Below are positions 34,401-46,808 of a DNA stretch of 64,000 nt, piece after piece (position 1 is the stretch's first letter; each line of letters begins with the position of its first letter). The position numbers were made by a program, and so were the translations under genes. The notes beneath the pieces were generated by a model. The model made no database searches. It saw only the letters and a program-made list of their open reading frames with translations, and had not been told where the DNA came from. The DNA is from Prunus persica (lineage: Eukaryota > Streptophyta > Magnoliopsida > Rosales > Rosaceae), in assembly GCF_000346465.2 (NCBI RefSeq), contig NC_034009.1:694053-758052 (forward strand). The letters run 5' to 3'.

Positions 34401-37400
34401 ATGAATATATTCAGATTAGCAGGGGATATGACCCATTTGGCTAGCGTTCTGGTTTTGCTCCTCAAGATCCACACTATCAAATCCTGTGCCGGTTAGTATC
34501 CTCTTTCTCTTTTCGCTTCTGTTCATTTAGCTCCCACTTGGCCGTATTTTGTTAATTTTTTCTTTCTGGGGTTTGTTTGGTTGCTGAGAAATGGCGGAAA
34601 ACAAAGAAAGATTTAAAACATTTCTTTTTGTTTTCGGTATTTTAAATTATATGAATGAGCTCCCTTTATTCTAGAGAATGTGTTTACTTCATTAAGCTAA
34701 AAATTATGAGATTCGGGGTTTAACTTTTTGCATAATTGGTGACATTTTTCTCCGGAATTAAATGGAGTTTTAGAATGGGTGATAATGAAGGTTTTGGTTA
34801 AGATAGGAGTGTAGAAATCATTGAGTTATGAAATTTACATAGGGTGTTGTACTTCAAGTTTTGTTATGTGCACGAAATATAGTGGTGTGAGTGTAATGGT
34901 TTTGGTCGAAATATGGGTAGTTTTCTATGGTGGTGAGTGTCTTCTATGGTTTATTCATATGGGATTCCATATAAGCATGCTTATTTGGCAATGTCATGAC
35001 CTCCTTTTCAATAAAAGACATCTGGGTTGTAGTTTTTACTTGGTAGTTTACCTTTCATCTATGAAATAAATGGAGGTGATGTAGAGATGTATGGATGGGG
35101 GCAAAAGTGTTTGTCAATTTCCTTTGACTGATTGCTATATGTTCCGGAGGAGGGAAGGGGCACTAATGGAAGGAAGGGGCACCAGTGGAAAGGCCAGATG
35201 GTCTTCTATGAGTGAATGATAGTAGGATCCCAAGAGAAATAATGAGGTGGGTTTCTAGAGTCATAACTAGTAGTTAGTAAATTGTGCCCATTAAGCGCAC
35301 TCATCCCATGGTAATAAACCATTTCAGGACCTATCCCCCTTTTTTTTATTTTATTTTATTTTTTATGATAGTGAAAGAATTTACTGAAAAAAAGCATGGG
35401 AGTGTACCCAAGTTCATAAGCTGTATACAGAAGTTAAATGGGTCTTCATTGCCCATTCAAACAGACACATCGACAGTGGAGCTTCTATTTCCATCAAAGA
35501 AACCATCCCTTCAAATACACTTCTATTTCCCTTCATTCATACAAGCCAAATGGTTCCCAAGGGAGCGATACTGAAAAGTAGTTGATTTTCTTATCACAAA
35601 TATGCCACATCATCCTGTAAGTAAAGCTACAATTGACACTGGAAGTACCAAATAGACCTGACGCAGGGAACAAAGTGCCCTCAAAATTCCCAATCTATCA
35701 TACAATTGAGATAGAGATGATTTATTAACTCTTATGCCCTTGTGTCTTTAGTGGCTTTCCCTCATTTATTATGTTTTAACTTTCATTTTCATTGTTTTTC
35801 TTGTATACTTGCATACACGTGTTAGCTTGCCCTTGGTGCTTGGGAGTAAACTTTTGCATACAGAAAAAAAAAAGGTGATAAACTATGCAACTGATGCATA
35901 TCAAAGAGGTGGCCCTGTGGTTGACGTTTGTGGACTATATTATTTAGTCTGAAAGACAAATTGTAAGATTATAAAGAGCTTCTTCACAACTAGTGTTCTG
36001 TATGAGTTTGGACATGATAGATTTTATTATATAAATTTAGTCATATTAGGAGTTGAACAAGCAAATTGGGGTGATGGAATGGAGGTATGTGTTTCTGCTT
36101 TTCTTTATCTTTAGCAGATTCAATAAGGAGAGAAAGGGTCAAAGCCCAAGGTGTAAGGCTTATAAGTGGTGATTTTTTGTAAATGAAGAGAATGGATTGT
36201 ATGTGATGTATCATGAGATCCTCGAAGCCTACCAAGTTGGAAAATGATTCTTTTAGAAGAGATTAGTGATGACACATTTGACTGTATCTAATACATCATT
36301 CACGAAAAGACAATTTATGAAATATATTTAAAATGATTGATGATTAGATAAGCAGAAAGGACAAAATCAATACAACTAGATTATGTTTTTATCATCTGTA
36401 TCTTGTTTATATGATTAATTTTTAGGAGCTTTTGATATCTTTGACATTGCAAAGCAGAAAAACAAAAAACAAATTGATGTTTGTTGTAGATTAAGATTTT
36501 CATAATCATACTTTTGCAAGAATCTGCAACTGATGATGACAGTTTGAATTAAATGCAATGACTCTGTGGTTTGTTATTTTAATTTGAAGATAAGATAGTA
36601 TTAAAACTGTAATATTTTGTTTTTTGTTATCAATGTAGCATGTCTTATCTTATGCATTTTCACTACTATCCACTTTATACTTTATTAGATTTTATTGTAT
36701 TTGATGCCTGTTGGAAACTCGAATTGTCTCTTTCTGACTAATAAAGTTTTTCTTCCCATGTTTTATGCAGGTGTTTCCTTGAAGACTCAAGAACTCTATG
36801 CTCTTGTTTTTGCAACCCGCTATTTGGATATCTTTTTCAACTTCATCTCGTTTTATAATACCATAATGAAGTTAATATTTTTGGGTAGCTCTTTCTCAAT
36901 TGTTTGGTACATACGGCGCCACAGGATTGTTCGGAGATCATATGATAAGGACCAAGATACATTTCGCCATTTATTTCTCCTGCTCCCCTGCCTGCTTTTG
37001 GCTCTGGTTATAAATGAGAGGTTCACTTTTAAAGAGGTATCTATTTAATTCCATTTTGTTATTTTTGGATAATTTGATGATATCCTTGTATCTTCAACTT
37101 TTTGTGGCTTTTATGTTTTTCATGTCTTACTAGAACTATATGAACACAATTTTACCGTAAATCATCCTTTGGAAATATGACAGAGCATATACTTCTTGTG
37201 TGATTTTACAAAATTGATTGAGCAGGTGCTGTGGACATTTTCTTTATATTTGGAAGCAGTCGCCATACTTCCTCAGCTGGTGCTGTTGCAAAGGACAAGA
37301 AATATTGACAACTTAACAGGGCAATATGTTTTCCTCCTTGGGTAATAAACTAACTTTACCTTGCATTTGGTAGTTCATAACATATACTGTTGTTTCCATA

Positions 37401-39002
37401 TGCTTAGAATCTATAAATGTGCAATTAGATACATTATACATTTCAATTCCATCACAACGCTTTGTTGTGTTCTCGTGCTTATCATGGTTTCCTGCAGTAT
37501 AATATTTTATGTGTATGTCGGTTTGAGATGAATCAAGGATATAATAGCACATAAAATCAAAGAAACTGAAGAGTAAATTTATGAAATTGTTGGTGAACCT
37601 GATGTTTGATCACATTACTTTGCCTCTTAATAATTTGTTCTTTAGTCTTATATGAAAAAAGTATGATGTCAACAGTGGGACTAGCATTAAGGCATTAACA
37701 AAATTCTCAACAAACAAGGTTCATTTTGACCCTTGAACTTTTATAATCTGAGATAGATAATCTTGAACACAGTTATAATCTTGCATAGAATTAAGTTTTA
37801 TAGTACTTGTTATCATCAATACTCTAAGAGCCTACAGAAGGACGATTTTCAAAATATGCAGACCAAAATTTAGTTTGGTAAAATTGCCGTAAGCCAAGTT
37901 TGAATGAAGATGAAAAAAGTTATATTTCCAGGTTTTTTTTTTCCGAAATGTAAAATCAATCTGCACAACAAATTGGAGTCTCATTGGTTGAGCATTCTTC
38001 TTCTCCATCAGTGCCAACACTTTGAACCTTTTCACCTTGAAGTCAGAAGACTCAACCACATAGGCTGGAAAGTGGGCTGATGAGCAACCAAGCAGTTAAA
38101 TAATAAGAAACTGTAGATTATAGACATTTGAGTGCCATGAATGATCACCGTTTGCCATGGGAATCTTAAAGTGAATTGTGTATCGTGTTCAATCTAAAAG
38201 AGCATTGGGGCTAGTTTACATGGTCTTGCTTGCGGTGCAGGAGTTAGTTCATGCTAGTGATTTTTGTCTAGATCATACTTGTATTATGCTGCTTTGAAAG
38301 TATTGAAGTTCTTATTCTTGATGGGTATGTCAGAAAGAATGGAAAAAGAGAATCTAGCCTTAAAGACATGTCATGAGTTTTCTGATGTACGCTAGTGCCT
38401 CTGTAGTCTGTACAAATTTGCTACCCTTCTGGAGTATCTGCAATTCTGCTAATTTTCTGAACAAGTCAGGTTGTGATCTCGTTTAGTTAGAGCAAAAGAA
38501 GTATAGCCTTTTTCAGGTGGATGATTAAGATCTTTACCATGGGTTGAGCATTGAATTTAATGCACTCTGCGAAAAGATAAATTTTATAGGTACTTGGATA
38601 GGTAGCATGACAGTCCTAGATCTCTTGTACTGCACATCCAACAGTAGATGCAAGTGCAAAGGTGCTAGTGCACCCACACATTTATGAGTTACTTATTTCT
38701 TCTCTTTTTTTCTTTTCATGTAAGACCATATTTCATGTACATGCTTCTGGATTTTATGAAGGTTTCTTCTGAAACAGTAGGAGTATTTGTGATTATGATC
38801 AGAGTTTTGCTATTTTTCTTCTGTTAAGTCTATGAATTCATTTTCATTCATGTCTAAATCCTATTTGTAGGTTGAAACTTCTAGCAAAAGTGTCTTAATA
38901 TCTTAATTTGATTCTCTTGTTGCAGTGCATATCGAGCATTATACATATTGAACTGGATCTACCGCTACTTTACTGAGGAACACTATGTCCATTGGATCAG
39001 TA

Positions 39003-39054
<52 letters not shown>

Positions 39055-39465
39055 CCCCCCTGTGCATGTCATTCATGTGTCTACTATATAGTGTGGCCAT
39101 GTCTGCATGCGAGTGCTCTGCATTCAAGCCTTAGGTCGATCAACACATGTGTGATCATGTTTTCTGTCATACATTTTCATTTCAACTAAATACCACCAGT
39201 TGTTTTTATCTTCCGTGTGGTCTGGGCTGCTGAATGTGCATATCTCAATCATGTCATTGTTCTGCTCCTGCAGCTTGGATAGCAGGGACTATCCAGACTT
39301 TGCTCTATGGTGATTTCTTCTACTATTACTTCCAGAGGTAGACGCTTGATACATTTTGTTCATATCACTAGCATGTGTTGATAATTGTATAAAATGGTGA
39401 CTTCATTTTTCATTTTGATATTTTGCAGCTGGAAGAACAATGTAAGGCTCGAGCTGCCAGCTTGA
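34401..39465 (+). CDS. ERD2: ER lumen protein-retaining receptor (KDEL receptor, 215 aa)
   Basis: Six exons (34401-34491, 36771-37036, 37226-37341, 38926-38999, 39274-39337, 39429-39465) with GT-AG introns join to 216 codons, exactly the usual ERD2 length. The N-terminus MNIFRLAGDMTHLASV, KTQELYALVFATRYLDIF, and FTEEHYVHWITWIAGTIQT near the C-terminus are diagnostic. It is a seven-helix membrane receptor that cycles between Golgi and ER and returns K/HDEL-tagged chaperones to the ER. The final residues WKNNVRLELPA match plant ERD2 tails with the Lys used in retrieval. Intron 1 is 2.3 kb. Intron 4 contains a long CT microsatellite right after its donor. Confidence 0.97.
39005..39051. repeat. 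(CT)n microsatellite in ERD2 intron 4
   Basis: About 23 CT repeats followed by a C run, starting 5 bp after the exon 4 donor site. Confidence 0.9.
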
Positions 39466-40279
39466 AAATGTCGTCTACTTGTCCACTGCCTGCTAAGCGT
39501 TGCAATAGGATACTTGAATCTGTGGTAGTTTGTAGATGTTTCTCATTTCTTTGTAACCTTTCTTTTATAATTTTTTTCCCCTTGAATCTGTGGTAGTATT
39601 TGTTCGGCCACAAGAAATATCTGACTGTCTTATTAACCGGGGATTGGACTCATAAAACCATGTTACTGTCAGTTTGTACCACATCACATACTATCTCTCC
39701 ATCAAACAGTTTGTACGGAAAGTATTTCCAAAATGAAAATGTTGTATTCCAATTCTTTATCATTGTCAAAGTCTGATTTGTTATATGTCAATACATACGT
39801 TGACGTGTGTTTATAAAGTTAAGCGTCCGTGAAATGTGTTCAGGAAAACCTAATACAAATAGAATTATCCAACAATTTTTGTTTATTTAAATCAAACGAT
39901 ATTGGAGGGAGGAGAAGTTGAAAATGGTGCAAAGGACAACGTGAGCTACAGTTTCTTTCTTCTTTATTTAACATTTTGGTATATGTGAAATACCCAAAAA
40001 AAAAAAGGGAAACTGATTTTACACGGTTTCTTCTCTCCTTCTTGCTGAAGTATTAGTGATTTCGTTTCCAAAAAAGACTAGGACGAGAAATAAAAGTAGT
40101 GAGTTATCTAACTGGAAAGTAATATCACAATCCGCATAGAATTAGGAAAAGAAAAACAGAAACCTATAAGTACCAACTAAAACCATCACAAACCCTTGCT
40201 CTCTCTAAATAATCATCACACACAACTCACCCTTCGCTCTCGATTGCCTCTCTTTCTCTCTTTCTCTCTTTGCAATAGA
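39466..40279. other. ERD2 3' UTR and promoter of the PAH gene
   Basis: No gene is seen. The stretch before 40279 is CT-rich leader sequence (CTCTTTCTCTCTTTCTCTC), typical of a plant 5' UTR. Confidence 0.45.
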
Positions 40280-40651
40280 ATGAAAATCAAGTTCAAGCAA
40301 AGCCCAAGAGGAAAGGAACTTCCACAAAGTGCAAAGTGCAAAATGCCTGAGAAAAGTTTCAAAGATCCTGAGGAGGACATAAATTTAACAGATACTAGTA
40401 TATCTGAAAAGGCGTTCCTTCTGTGCAAAAGAGTTAAGGAAAACTTTGGTGATGATGCAGACAAGTTTTCAGAATTCTTGGCGCAACTGCACATGTTTAG
40501 CCAACAAAGGGTCGATTTGACTGAGTTTTTAAACTTGGTGGACAACTTCGTTCGAGCCGACGAACGTCTTATGAACGATCTTGAGGATTTTTTGGAGAAC
40601 TGCGGAAGGGCACAGAGCTATTGGTCGCGCAAGTGCAAACGTTTGAATTGA
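40280..40651 (+). CDS. Small single-PAH-domain protein (123 aa), SIN3-like
   Basis: An uninterrupted 124-codon frame starts at the ATG at 40280. The N-terminal 40 residues are basic then acidic. Residues 44-107 resemble a paired amphipathic helix (PAH) repeat of SIN3 co-repressors: AFLLCKRVKENF, DKFSEFLAQLHMFSQQRVDL and NDLEDFLENC follow the PAH spacing of helices. SIN3 proteins use PAH domains to bind repressor peptides and recruit histone deacetylases. This protein has one PAH and none of the HDAC-interaction region, so it could act as a competitor or be a gene remnant. The family call is by pattern, not by search. It is intronless, and a T-rich 3' flank follows. Confidence 0.65.
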   Translation: MKIKFKQSPRGKELPQSAKCKMPEKSFKDPEEDINLTDTSISEKAFLLCKRVKENFGDDADKFSEFLAQLHMFSQQRVDLTEFLNLVDNFVRADERLMNDLEDFLENCGRAQSYWSRKCKRLN

Positions 40652-41900
40652 AGTTGGATGATTTTTTGAAAAAGTTTAGTTTTAGTTTTAGTGTCACCAC
40701 TTATGTATGATGTTTTAAAGAATTGATAGTAACGAGTTATATAAGAACTTCATTCTCCGTGAGATTATAACTGTGTTCAAGATTATCTTTGTGAGATTAT
40801 AAAAGTTCAAGTTCATATGAGATTAGAGAACAAGTTATTTAGAGGCAAACTAATGAGATCATGCATTAGGTTCGCCGACAATTTGATTCAATTTACTCTT
40901 CCTTTTATTTGATTTTAATAAAAAGAAAAAGTAAAAGAGAGAGGCCCATTTACAAGTTGGGTTAAACAAGCTTATAATAATATTGGACGCACACATTCGT
41001 CAATCTCTTAGCCTCTTTGTATACGGCAACCGCAAGTTCACATTTTGAGACTCATCCTCTATATGGACCCAACATTTGATTTTCTTTGTCCAACTTCCCA
41101 CATTTGATTTCCTCTTCCTTTCCATTCTCCCGAATGAAATAAAATTCAAGTCTTTGTGGGCAACTGGGATTAAAATCTTTGTGGGTTTTTGAGAAGTTTC
41201 TCTCTTAATCTCTCTCTATCTCGCACTCACTGTTCAAAGCTCTGCTGCTTGTGAGTACTATTTACTCTTTCTTTCTCTTTCTTATTCTCTTCTGGTTTAT
41301 TTAGTATTTTTTTTCTTCATTCATTAGCAGAAGCTCTTGATGTGATTTGAGGGACTTTGGGACCGATCAAGGTTGTTCTAGCCCAGGCTTTTGGCATTTC
41401 TTACTAATATTACTGGTTTATGTTGGCAAAGTTCTGATATCTTGTCCGATTTCTTAAGACTGTATTTCGCGTTTTGGGCGTAGGATTTGGCTTTTATTTG
41501 AGATACAGGTTAACTTTATTGGGTTTTGTTCAAAATTGTTAATTTTTTGTTGGTTTCTGCTGAATTCGTGAGTTTTGGTGACAAAATTATTTTCAACTTT
41601 TCTCTCTCTCCTTCCAGGGCTTGAATGGGTGTTTCGTGAGGAGAGAGAACAGAGAGACGCGAATACCCCAAAAAATGGTCACGTGGACGGCACATGACTA
41701 ATTTCAACATAAATTCGATGGAATGGATCATTGATGGACCCCATTAACACACAAGACATATTCTGGGCAATTTTAAGGAAAATTTTAAAACTTGTTAATG
41801 TTTGATGAACATTATGCTATTCTACTTCGCCATCTTGGACTCAATTAAGGGTGATGACAATCACCCAACACAACCTTGTATATCTCAAGTGTCTTCTTGG
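40652..41900. other. Intergenic, no gene seen
   Basis: Mostly AT-rich. A CT-rich leader-like segment near 41200-41270 followed by GTGAGTAC could be an orphan first exon and donor, but no downstream coding exon is visible before the minus-strand beta-galactosidase ends at 41901. Confidence 0.4.
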
Positions 41901-44459
41901 TTATATGGCACACTTGACTTGGATAGCAAGTGTTTTCTTGATACCTGGGCAACCATCAGTAATGTTCTTCAAGAAAAGGTTGCGGTTAATCGGGACGGAG
42001 CAGCTGGATTTTCCCAAGCAATGTTGCTCAACAACCTCCTTAGATACAGGGGAGTTGCATTTGCCCAAGACGTAGCTTCCACAGTAGCCAGCTGGTGGAT
42101 CACCGAAGCTTGCAAACTCAACAGCAACAACCTTCTTTTTGTTGGGACACTTGATGTCGGCGGATGATCTGATAACATCTAAAACAGGTCGGAAAACGCT
42201 GTCCTGCCTTGCCCATGACTTGACATTTGGAGGATGGTACTCGGTAATGAAGCTACAAATAGTATCTCTGTTGACGGTTAGGATCTCAATGTGTTTGGGC
42301 TTCGCTGGCTGCTCCTCTAACACAACAAGAATATTTTGTGTAGGCTTGATGAAAGATCTTGGAATGTGGTACTCGGATTGAGTTGGTTCTCCAAGAGGAG
42401 AGAGGAAGGACATCCAGTGCCGGCCGATGCTTCTACCATTAACCCAGATCATTCCCTTTCCCATACCAGTCATTCGAATAGCGACAGGGTTATTACCTTC
42501 TGGAGCATCAAAGTAAGTCTTGTACCATGTGAGACCCTGTGCTGATCCCTTTGTTTTATCCCATTGAACTTGTTTTGATCCCTCCTCAGTGAACACTTGA
42601 AGCTTTTCTCCATTCAGACCAACCTGATGCCCCCATCCGTTCTTTGTAATGTCCAGTGTTCCAGTGTTCAATCCAAGGACTATTATGAGATTAGGCCCTG
42701 CATATCTGTGCTCCATATAGGCTCCACCATCCGGGAGTCCCAGTGTCATGGCAAGTAGTGTTATCTGGTTGACACCTGCCTTGAAGTGAACAGGTTTCTC
42801 TAAGACAAAGCTCTTCTCATCATGGCTTCCATGTCCGAAACCAATATACTTCCCGTTGACAAACAGGTGCAATGCATGACCAAGACTGGCAATTCGAAGA
42901 ACTGGTTGAATGCTTGCCTTCCTGGGCAAGTCTTGTGGATTCAGTGCAAGGCTAGTGGTGTACCATGCGTAGTCTGAGGTATCTTTTAGCAAGGTGTACA
43001 GCTCCAGCGGTGTTGGATTATTTACCGGTACTTGAAGGGTGCTTGGAATGGGTTCTGCATACTTCTTCCATTTGAGATTATTGGCAACGGTTGATTGAAC
43101 GAAGTTCCTAGAATTATGTTGGGCAACAATTGTTTGAGTGTTGAAGACCACGGTCTTACAATCAGGGAGGATGCTAATGGAATGCGGTGGCAGGTAATAA
43201 TCCTGACCTCTCCAACTAACAGTTGCTTCCGTTGTAAGGTTATTGTTGGTCAAGAAAGCAGCACAGATGTTTGTGGCGGGCATCTCATAGAAATAAACCT
43301 CTGTGTTTGCGCTCATCTTTTGGACTCCAGGAACTCCCCAAAGTAAAGCCTTCCTGGATAGCCTCAAAGCCTTGTGTAAATCCTTGAGGTGACTCCATTT
43401 GGGGTCCCTAGGCAAACCATATTCATCGAGAGGAGCTTCGTCGTAGTAGCGAGTTGTTGTGAAAATAGCACTTGTTCTTCCAAAATTTGTTCCGCCATGG
43501 TACATATAGTAGTTGGTTAGAGATCCTTTCTTTGAGAAAAAACGCGCAACTGCAAATGCAATGTCATCTACTGGTCTTTGTGAAGGAGGGTCCCCAAATA
43601 CTCTGTATTGAGCAGTCCAGTTCTCAGTCCACAGAGTTGGCTTGTAGGGTTTATTCGGGCCCATGAAAGTATCTCCACATTGCCTTCCGTTGCAAGTATT
43701 AATGACTGGATCAGGAGCGTCCTTCTGCTTGCACATGATCCATGGTACTCCGATGTTCTGCTGCACTGCCATGGCTGCTGCCCACCTCATATAACTGCTT
43801 CCCAACTCTCTATAGGCAAGCTGGACCATATTGTATTCATTTTCAATTTGTGCCAAGACGATGGGGCCTCCTTGTGGAGCAAATAGCTTCGCCTCCTTCA
43901 ACTTGTTTACAATCAGCTGCACATATTTCTCCATGTGGTACTTGAATGCTTTGTTATCCGAGCGGAATATGATGCCAGGGACCTCCCTTAGCCAATAAGG
44001 GAGTCCTCCGTGGTTCCATTCAGCTTGGATGAATGGCCCAAGCCTAATGGTAGCATACATTCCGTGCTCCTGAACCAGCTTAATGAACCTCACCAAATCA
44101 TAGTTTCCTTCAAAATTGTACTGCCCTTGCACAGGCTCATGAATGTTCCAGAACACATAAGTTTCAATCATGTTCAAGCCTCCATGTTTAGCCTTCTTGA
44201 TAAGATAAGGCCACATTTCTGGTGTGCTTCGAGTGTAATGGATTGCACCTGAAAACAGAAGCTCTCGTTTTCCATTGATAATCAGTGACCTGCCATCATA
44301 TGTCACGGGGCCGCCCTGCACTGATTGATTCCGATTCTGATGATGAAGATGCTTCCCTCCGTGGCCATGATGCCCATGTCCTTTGGCGTGGACAATTGCG
44401 GCAGAGATGACTATGGAAATTAGGGAAATCAAGAGCACCCGGCTGATTGATACTGCCAT
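41901..44459 (-). CDS. Beta-galactosidase, GH35 with SUEL lectin domain (852 aa), copy A
   Basis: A single uninterrupted frame runs on the minus strand from ATG 44459 to TAA 41901. The frame extends upstream to a GTG at 44558, but that lies right beside the TATA box (44570-44564) and is not a plant start. A signal peptide (MAVSISRVLLISLISIVISA) is followed by a His/Gly-rich linker and the GH35 domain with GGPIVLAQIENEYN (acid/base Glu208) and WTENW (nucleophile Glu279). A C-terminal SUEL lectin domain follows (about 771-851). It resembles Arabidopsis BGAL13/14, cell-wall enzymes that release terminal beta-galactose. Plant GH35 genes normally have many introns; this has none. It is about 95% identical by eye to the copy at 49253-51811, in inverted orientation. 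Confidence 0.94.
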   Translation of the reverse strand: MAVSISRVLLISLISIVISAAIVHAKGHGHHGHGGKHLHHQNRNQSVQGGPVTYDGRSLIINGKRELLFSGAIHYTRSTPEMWPYLIKKAKHGGLNMIETYVFWNIHEPVQGQYNFEGNYDLVRFIKLVQEHGMYATIRLGPFIQAEWNHGGLPYWLREVPGIIFRSDNKAFKYHMEKYVQLIVNKLKEAKLFAPQGGPIVLAQIENEYNMVQLAYRELGSSYMRWAAAMAVQQNIGVPWIMCKQKDAPDPVINTCNGRQCGDTFMGPNKPYKPTLWTENWTAQYRVFGDPPSQRPVDDIAFAVARFFSKKGSLTNYYMYHGGTNFGRTSAIFTTTRYYDEAPLDEYGLPRDPKWSHLKDLHKALRLSRKALLWGVPGVQKMSANTEVYFYEMPATNICAAFLTNNNLTTEATVSWRGQDYYLPPHSISILPDCKTVVFNTQTIVAQHNSRNFVQSTVANNLKWKKYAEPIPSTLQVPVNNPTPLELYTLLKDTSDYAWYTTSLALNPQDLPRKASIQPVLRIASLGHALHLFVNGKYIGFGHGSHDEKSFVLEKPVHFKAGVNQITLLAMTLGLPDGGAYMEHRYAGPNLIIVLGLNTGTLDITKNGWGHQVGLNGEKLQVFTEEGSKQVQWDKTKGSAQGLTWYKTYFDAPEGNNPVAIRMTGMGKGMIWVNGRSIGRHWMSFLSPLGEPTQSEYHIPRSFIKPTQNILVVLEEQPAKPKHIEILTVNRDTICSFITEYHPPNVKSWARQDSVFRPVLDVIRSSADIKCPNKKKVVAVEFASFGDPPAGYCGSYVLGKCNSPVSKEVVEQHCLGKSSCSVPINRNLFLKNITDGCPGIKKTLAIQVKCAI

Positions 44460-44563
44460 TGTATGTATGTTAAGTCTTTTGATTTGGCCAATAAACTTGT
44501 TCCTCCTTAGATGGAGGCCTTGGCCAGAAGCAGCTTGCAATGAAACTCCCTGAAACACAATGA

Positions 44564-44570
44564 TATATAA
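44564..44570 (-). promoter_or_regulatory. TATA box of beta-galactosidase copy A
   Basis: TTATATA on the minus strand, 105 bp upstream of the ATG at 44459. The same motif at the same distance is present in copy B (49142-49148). Confidence 0.6.
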
Positions 44571-44969
44571 GGGAGATAGATGGATGGTAGTTATCAGCCG
44601 GCCTGTTCAATTTTGACTTTTTTGGTTATAATCTCAGTTGTGTTCTTACAATTGCTTTTATCTGTTTGCTTTGACGTTTACACACTCATTGCTGGAATGA
44701 AAAAGTATAACTACTTAACAAGAATGTATGGCTGTTTGGGGTGGTTGTTGTTCCTGTTTTTAGAAAAAAGCACCTATTGTTAATTGGTGTAATATTATAG
44801 ACCAAAAGTAAACTGGTTTTATTATTATTTTTTGGGTGGAAGTGGAACGAAGGGGAAAAATACCTAAATGAAAGAAGAGTCAACAAAGAACAACCCAAAG
44901 TCTAGCAAGTTAGCAACCCATCTTTCTCTTCTCTCTCTCTGTTTGAAAATTCCAATCTCACTCTCTACA

Positions 44970-45425
44970 ATCATGACATGTTTACTAATCCGTAATTGGA
45001 TTAGGAGGAATTGTGAATTGAGGAGGAATTGTGAATTGAGGAGGAGTTGGATTGAGGAGGAGTTGGATTGAGGAGAATTAGATTTCAGATTCTTATTGAA
45101 GTTGTTTATTAAACCATATGTATTGAGGAGAGTTAGATTCCGGATTCATATTGAATTGTTTACTAAACCATATAGAATTGGGGTAGGAGTAGTACTAATT
45201 ACTAAAATGTCATCGTTGTTGGGTTAAAGTAGATGGCAAATTTGAAATTTAAAAAATATGTAATGGGTAAAAAAGATAAATTCCTAATGAGTTAGTTCTC
45301 CAGGAATTAGAATACCACCTCCCATCTAAGAATTGAATTCCTCCAAAATCAGGAATTCCAATTCTTAATTTTGTGTCAGCTCCACTTACTTTTTAATTCA
45401 TTGATGTGAAGTAAACACAGAAATC
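44970..45425. mobile_element. MITE-like repeat, copy 2
   Basis: It starts GACATGTTTACTAA and ends TGAAGTAAACAC, an imperfect terminal inverted repeat. Internal duplication of GGAGGAATTGTGAATTGA is visible near 45003-45040. It is related to 15727-16115. The superfamily is not determined. Confidence 0.7.
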
Positions 45426-46141
45426 TTCCATATATCGAATTCAATTCCTGATTAGTATACACACCATCATAGTAGTTATGACTTTTTAAATGAGAAAGAA
45501 AATCTCCATCTTTGTTTCATCTGCTTGTCATTCTGATTTTTTATATCCTTCTAGTTATTATTTATTTATTTATCCTTTCTATTTTTGTTTGATTTTTTTT
45601 ATTTGCATAAAAAATAGATGACTGATTTGTATCAACCACGTAATGTTCAATACTATTTTGCACATATTAAACAACAATTTAAAGTTTTATTAAACCATAA
45701 ATATGTGATTTCAAATATTATCACCTTATTAGAAATCAATTTGGAATGGAAGGTTCTTCATCATTTTGAGATTACAAATAATTATAACTAGTGGAAAAGG
45801 CCCATTGAATTACCCACGAAAATATCTATGAAAGTCATTTGAAATCAACCAAACTTTATTAAAGTCTATGTCTAAGTTTGGAGTTCACAAAAGTCCAATA
45901 AAATTCACAAACTCAACAAGAATCTATCACCCTTTTACAAATATATTTTTTTAACAGAGAAGCGATATTTGTATTCATAAATTAGGCATAAAGACCATAA
46001 GTAACAAGTACCCATACAAATGCCCATAAAGAGTTAATTCAAAATGGATGTATAGTAACCACGTAGGGTTAATCCGGATACATAGAATCAACAGCTCACA
46101 GGCATATCTCCACTAATAACCACATAAGACCAAATAAATTT
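45426..46141. other. AT-rich spacer left of the gap
   Basis: No gene. Long AT-rich runs, then moderately complex sequence up to the N run. Confidence 0.45.
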
Positions 46142-46241
46142 NNNNNNNNNNNNNNNNNNNNNNNNNNNNNNNNNNNNNNNNNNNNNNNNNNNNNNNNNNN
46201 NNNNNNNNNNNNNNNNNNNNNNNNNNNNNNNNNNNNNNNNN
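46142..46241. other. Assembly gap (100 N)
   Basis: Exactly 100 N, the conventional size for a gap of unknown length, in the spacer between the two inverted beta-galactosidase genes. Confidence 1.
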
Positions 46242-46498
46242 TAGAGACTAAACTATAAACAACCACCAAACTCACAAAAGAGTTGATGCAATTATTATAA
46301 CGCAAGAAACTATATACACTCAACAAGTGAGAAAAAGCCACGCAACCACCTTATATGTCTTCAAATCTGCTAACAAAACCACCAACGCTTTGCTACATCG
46401 TTGTCACTAAAGATTCCAAGGAAAACAAAAGTCGCCAACGAAATCACCAGTGCATCCAAGCAGAAAATCCATTTGAAAACTTGGTAAACAACCCCAAA

Positions 46499-46594
46499 AT
46501 AGAGGGGAGAAATGGGAAGGGATAGAGAGGAGGGGAGGGGTGGGTAGAGAAGGAGAGGAGGGGAGAGGGTAGGGGAGGAGAGGGGTGGGGAATA
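46499..46594 (+). other. Polypurine, G-rich tract
   Basis: Nearly 100 bp of almost pure A/G (with two or three T) contains many runs of three or more G, including GGGGAGGGGTGGG and GGGTAGGGG. It satisfies a G-quadruplex pattern and could also form triplex DNA. Confidence 0.8.
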
Positions 46595-46808
46595 AGGCCA
46601 CCATGCCCAAAGGGGGGCTGCGGCTAGGGCTAAGTTCAGTGTTTTATTTCTTTAGAGAGAGTTCATTAGGGTCAAACTATATATTTAAAATCTCAATTGA
46701 ATACACCATCGTTAAATATGAAAAAATACAAAATGTTTTCGATGGTTGTATGGGTGGTAAATTACGTGATTTGAAAAGAAAAGCGATCACTTCTCCTTTA
46801 CCTGTTAG

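Noticed and set aside
35284..35574. 96-codon frame in ERD2 intron 1
   Set aside because: No domain, lies entirely in an intron, and composition is similar to flanking noncoding DNA.
46096..46341. Frame running through the N gap
   Set aside because: It contains about 34 undefined codons; no evidence of coding.
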